Part shown: in pieces, positions 32,838 to 35,176 of the stretch
Layout of the letters: each line of letters begins with the position of its first letter
Position numbering within the stretch: the first letter of the stretch is position 1
NCBI GenBank assembly: GCA_029244725.1
Contig: JAQWQJ010000004.1
Span: 1-35,176, forward strand
Length of the DNA: 35,176 nt
Direction of reading: 5' to 3'
Source of the DNA: Paracoccaceae bacterium
GTDB lineage: Bacteria > Pseudomonadota > Alphaproteobacteria > Rhodobacterales > Rhodobacteraceae
The notes under the pieces: generated by a model
Told to the model about the DNA's origin: nothing
The model's database searches: none
The model's input: the letters and a program-made list of their open reading frames with translations, nothing else
Made by a program: the position numbers and the translations under genes

Positions 32838-33911
32838 ATGACCACTACTCCGGACGATATCACCCAAACGAAACCGCACCGGCGGCGTAATGCCTTAACC
32901 GGTGAATGGATTTTGATATCTCCCCAACGCGCGGCCCGACCATGGCAAGGCGCTGTTGAAACACCACCAACAAACATTTTGCCGTCGCACGATGCCAATT
33001 GCTATTTATGTGCGGGCAATACGCGCGTGAACGGTGCGATTAATCCAAATTATGTGGGTCCGTGGGCGTTTTCGAACGATTTTGCCGCACTGACGATGAA
33101 TGCATCACATATGCCACCATCTGGCGACGCTCTTTTCCAAAGGGCAACAACGCAAGGTGAAGCACGTGTTGTTTGCTATTCCGAGCGACATGATCTGACC
33201 ATGGCGCAGTTGGGAACAGACGCAATCAAACGTGTGATCGACTGTTGGTTGACTGAATACCGAACGCTTGCACAGCGACATAAATGGGTCGCAATCTTCG
33301 AAAACAAAGGCGCTGCCATGGGGTGTTCCAATCCGCACCCGCATGGTCAAATTTGGGCTTCCGACTTTGTGCCCAACCTTGTTTCCGCCGAAGACCGTGA
33401 ACAACAAACCTATCATGCCCAAACAGGCACGCCCTTATTGTTGGATTATGCCAACAAAGAAATTGCGGATGGATCGCGTGTGGTCTTCGTAACAGAACAC
33501 TGGCTTTGTGTCGTGCCATATTGGGCGGTCTGGCCGTTTGAAACTTTGCTGTTGCCGCTTATGCCCTCGCCGCGTTTGACCGATTTATCGGTTGAACAAC
33601 AAAATGATCTGGCAAGCGCACTGCAGCAATTGACAGTTCGATATGACAATCTGTTCCAAACCGACTTCCCCTATTCGATGGGCTGGCACGGTGCACCTTG
33701 TCATCAATGGGACGTTGGCCATTGGCAAGTGCACGCCCATTTCTATCCACCACTTTTGCGCTCATCGACGGTAAAGAAATTCATGGTTGGTTACGAATTG
33801 TTGGCGGAGGCACAGCGTGATTTAACCCCTGAAAGTGCAGCGGAAATGTTGCGCGCACAAGAAACAAGACATCACCTTAAGAAAGCTGCGGTCACCCATG
33901 AATCTTCCTGA
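32838..33911 (+). CDS. galT: Galactose-1-phosphate uridylyltransferase (357 aa)
   Basis: Leloir pathway enzyme exchanging UMP between UDP-glucose and galactose-1-phosphate. Seen: RRRNALTGEWILISPQRAARPW near 15-35, zinc ligands C55-x-x-C58, H118 and H167, the active-site H167-P-H169-G-Q with the nucleophilic H169, and the second-domain histidine motif HWQVHAHFYPPLLRS. Length and motif order fit GalT class I. The gene follows a stem-loop after the binding protein and overlaps the downstream phosphoesterase-like gene by 14 bp. No galactokinase, epimerase or mutarotase gene is seen in the window, so its galactose-1-phosphate source is an open question. Confidence 0.92.
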   Translation: MTTTPDDITQTKPHRRRNALTGEWILISPQRAARPWQGAVETPPTNILPSHDANCYLCAGNTRVNGAINPNYVGPWAFSNDFAALTMNASHMPPSGDALFQRATTQGEARVVCYSERHDLTMAQLGTDAIKRVIDCWLTEYRTLAQRHKWVAIFENKGAAMGCSNPHPHGQIWASDFVPNLVSAEDREQQTYHAQTGTPLLLDYANKEIADGSRVVFVTEHWLCVVPYWAVWPFETLLLPLMPSPRLTDLSVEQQNDLASALQQLTVRYDNLFQTDFPYSMGWHGAPCHQWDVGHWQVHAHFYPPLLRSSTVKKFMVGYELLAEAQRDLTPESAAEMLRAQETRHHLKKAAVTHESS

Positions 33912-34656
33912 TAGTGACCGAGCGCGCGACGCAGACGTAAGGGCGAAAGCCTTGAACAAACTTACTGGCGGCCAGAGCGCATCCCAATACCCAAAGGCGA
34001 TTACACAAGCAGGGAAGGGGGGGAAATTCGCCCCCAACGGCGATGTACTATCGTTCCCCGGCAACACATTCTTATGCCACATCGACCCGACTTCGGATTT
34101 CTATGACGCGTTGTGTACCGTGCAGGACAAGTTGCGCGAGCACCCCTGTGCCGATCATATCACCTTTTTACCTAAACCCAGTTTTCACATGACCATTTTT
34201 TGTGGAGTGAGTGGCACCCCCCTTGGTTCAGACGGGTGGCCGCAAGGTTTTCCATTGGGTTCGTCGCTAGACGAAATTACAAATGGTTTCGAAGAACGTC
34301 TTGTCGACGCCAATCTTTCGACCGAATTCAGTGTGTTGCCCGACGATTTATTTCTGCCGACAAGTGTTTCGATGCGGGCAGCAACAAATCAAGACGAAAC
34401 TCGACTTCGTGAGTTACGTACGAGACTTGAAAAGCTAACCGGGCTTTATCGAGGTGATGTGGAAAGTTATGGTTTTCATGTTTCGATGGCATATGTGGTG
34501 AAATGGCTCAACGAAGATGCAGCTGTTGATATGCTGCAAGAGTGTGAAGCTCTTTTTAAGAAGAACTTCGCTCGATGTGGTACAATTCGATTCAATACAA
34601 TTGAATTTTGTTCGTTCAACAACATGCATAAATTCGACAATGTTCGCTCGTTCTGA
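33898..34656 (+). CDS. 2H phosphoesterase-like protein, DUF1868-like (252 aa)
   Basis: The protein carries the paired H-x-T/S motifs of the 2H phosphoesterase superfamily: F-H97-M-T99-IFCG and F-H194-V-S196-MAYV, about 97 residues apart. Superfamily members hydrolyse cyclic phosphodiesters (2',3'-cyclic nucleotides, ADP-ribose 1",2"-cyclic phosphate) and some related bonds. The N-terminal part (KLTGGQSASQYPKAITQAGKGGKFAPNGDVLSFPGNTFLCHI) and overall layout are like the DUF1868 group, whose function I do not know. There is no signal peptide. The ATG at 33898 is chosen since it sits near the end of galT (14-bp overlap, different frame); a start at 33835 would lie deeper in galT. Translational coupling to galT suggests a shared pathway. 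Confidence 0.82.
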   Translation: MNLPDSDRARDADVRAKALNKLTGGQSASQYPKAITQAGKGGKFAPNGDVLSFPGNTFLCHIDPTSDFYDALCTVQDKLREHPCADHITFLPKPSFHMTIFCGVSGTPLGSDGWPQGFPLGSSLDEITNGFEERLVDANLSTEFSVLPDDLFLPTSVSMRAATNQDETRLRELRTRLEKLTGLYRGDVESYGFHVSMAYVVKWLNEDAAVDMLQECEALFKKNFARCGTIRFNTIEFCSFNNMHKFDNVRSF

Positions 34657-34927
34657 CGGGCAACGCTGCCATGTTCTGGTAAAGTCACCGCCCCCACCGA
34701 CAGCAATTTATGCCGCTTTGATCCTTGTAAAGCAAATTGCCTTCACAATCATAGAAATGCCTCAAATTAGGTAATTCCATCACCAGACAACAAATGGCCG
34801 GATCAATCCCGTGCCTTGACGTCATCGATTGAATTCGCATGACAATCTTAGTATCAGACTTGGATTGGCGACCTTAATTTACGAATTGAAAGCAGCCATT
34901 TGTTCAAAACGCAGCATCCGTCACTTT

Positions 34928-34980
34928 GGGCTCGTTCCGGTCATTTGCTGCACTTCACTCGAATGTCGGCTTCTATTCTT
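34928..34980 (+). repeat. Dispersed intergenic repeat, reference copy
   Basis: The block GGGCTCG-x2-CGGTCATTTGCTGC, followed by CGAATGTCGGCTTC, recurs in degenerate form elsewhere in the window: 393-436 on the minus strand, 27343-27373 (second half) and 27460-27486 (first half). A shorter relative lies at 13546-13577 on the minus strand. All copies lie in gene-free gaps. The similarity was aligned by eye; the elements do not encode a protein and no target-site duplication is apparent. Confidence 0.5.
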
Positions 34981-35084
34981 TAGGAGACTTTAATGCGGCC
35001 ACTTCATCGGCCGCGTTATCGAAAATCTGGCAGGTTGCGGGCTTCCCTGCTCGCCTGCCGCCCTTCACTGTTCTTTCGAGTTCT

Positions 35085-35131
35085 TTCCCTGTTCCACGAA
35101 TAATTTTCCCTGTTAATTCAAGAACAGGGAA
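35085..35131. repeat. TTCCCTGTT direct and inverted repeats
   Basis: TTCCCTGTT occurs at 35085-35093 and again at 35106-35114. The second copy pairs exactly with AACAGGGAA at 35123-35131 over an 8-nt loop. Similar sequence is often found in remnants of mobile DNA in this bacterial group, to my memory, but no transposase or integrase frame is visible before the window ends. Confidence 0.5.
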
Positions 35132-35176
35132 GCGGGGCATAACTCACTGTATTAGTGGAGTGAATCCGAGCAGAAA

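Larger units (their letters stand above)
34657..35176. other. Right-edge gap; dispersed repeat and inverted repeats, no gene seen
   Basis: No coding frame with family features was found. The segment holds the best copy of the dispersed repeat (about 34882-34980). A GCGGCC/GGCCGC inverted repeat lies at 34995-35014, and TTCCCTGTT repeats near 35085-35131 are annotated separately. No terminator with a T-tract was found after the phosphoesterase gene. Confidence 0.5.

Overview
The window looks like an accessory catabolic region of a marine alphaproteobacterium, most likely Rhodobacteraceae (Roseobacter group). The basis is the gene content: a TAXI-type TRAP transporter, a HyuA/HyuB ATP-dependent cyclic amidase with a dipeptide-type ABC transporter, choline-sulfatase-like enzymes, ROK regulators and very tight ATGA-overlapped operons. 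This is family-level recognition by eye; no database search was run. No rRNA, tRNA, CRISPR array, intact insertion sequence or replication origin was seen.

The layout is three metabolic modules separated by repeat-bearing gaps. At the left edge is a frameshifted end of a phage terminase large subunit (1-367). Module 1 (526-13177, all minus strand) is one probable 11-gene operon. It starts with an XRE-cupin regulator and a peptide-type solute-binding protein, followed by two ABC permeases and two ABC ATPases, a GAF protein, HyuA, HyuB, an M24 peptidase and a second HyuB. The simplest reading is uptake of a small peptide-like cyclic amide, ATP-driven ring opening by HyuA/HyuB, then cleavage of the linear product by the M24 enzyme.

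Module 2 (13696-27107) is built around sulfate-ester catabolism. On the minus strand lie GMC oxidoreductase, aldehyde dehydrogenase and sulfatase, then ROK regulator, fused TAXI-TRAP permease, TAXI receptor and a second sulfatase. Divergent from the GMC gene are a GntR/UTRA regulator and a mandelate-racemase-type enzyme. Convergent to the latter is a bona fide formylglycine-generating enzyme, which would activate both Cys-type sulfatases. Together they suggest import of a sulfated organic compound, desulfation, oxidation of alcohol to acid, and dehydration or epimerisation of the acid.

Module 3 (27626-34656) has a divergent ROK regulator and a plus-strand run: ABC ATPase, two permeases, binding protein, galactose-1-phosphate uridylyltransferase and a 2H-phosphoesterase-like protein (DUF1868-like). 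No galactokinase is present. This raises the possibility that a galactose phosphodiester or cyclic phosphate is imported and opened directly to galactose-1-phosphate.

Regulatory DNA is unusually readable: paired 19-bp operators at the XRE promoter, twin GATTAATC palindromes plus an inverted repeat between GntR and GMC, and an 8-bp-arm inverted repeat between ROK and the ABC operon. All three solute-binding protein genes are followed by a stem-loop. The gaps at 368-525, 13280-13695, 27108-27625 and 34657-35176 hold no convincing gene but share a degenerate dispersed repeat.
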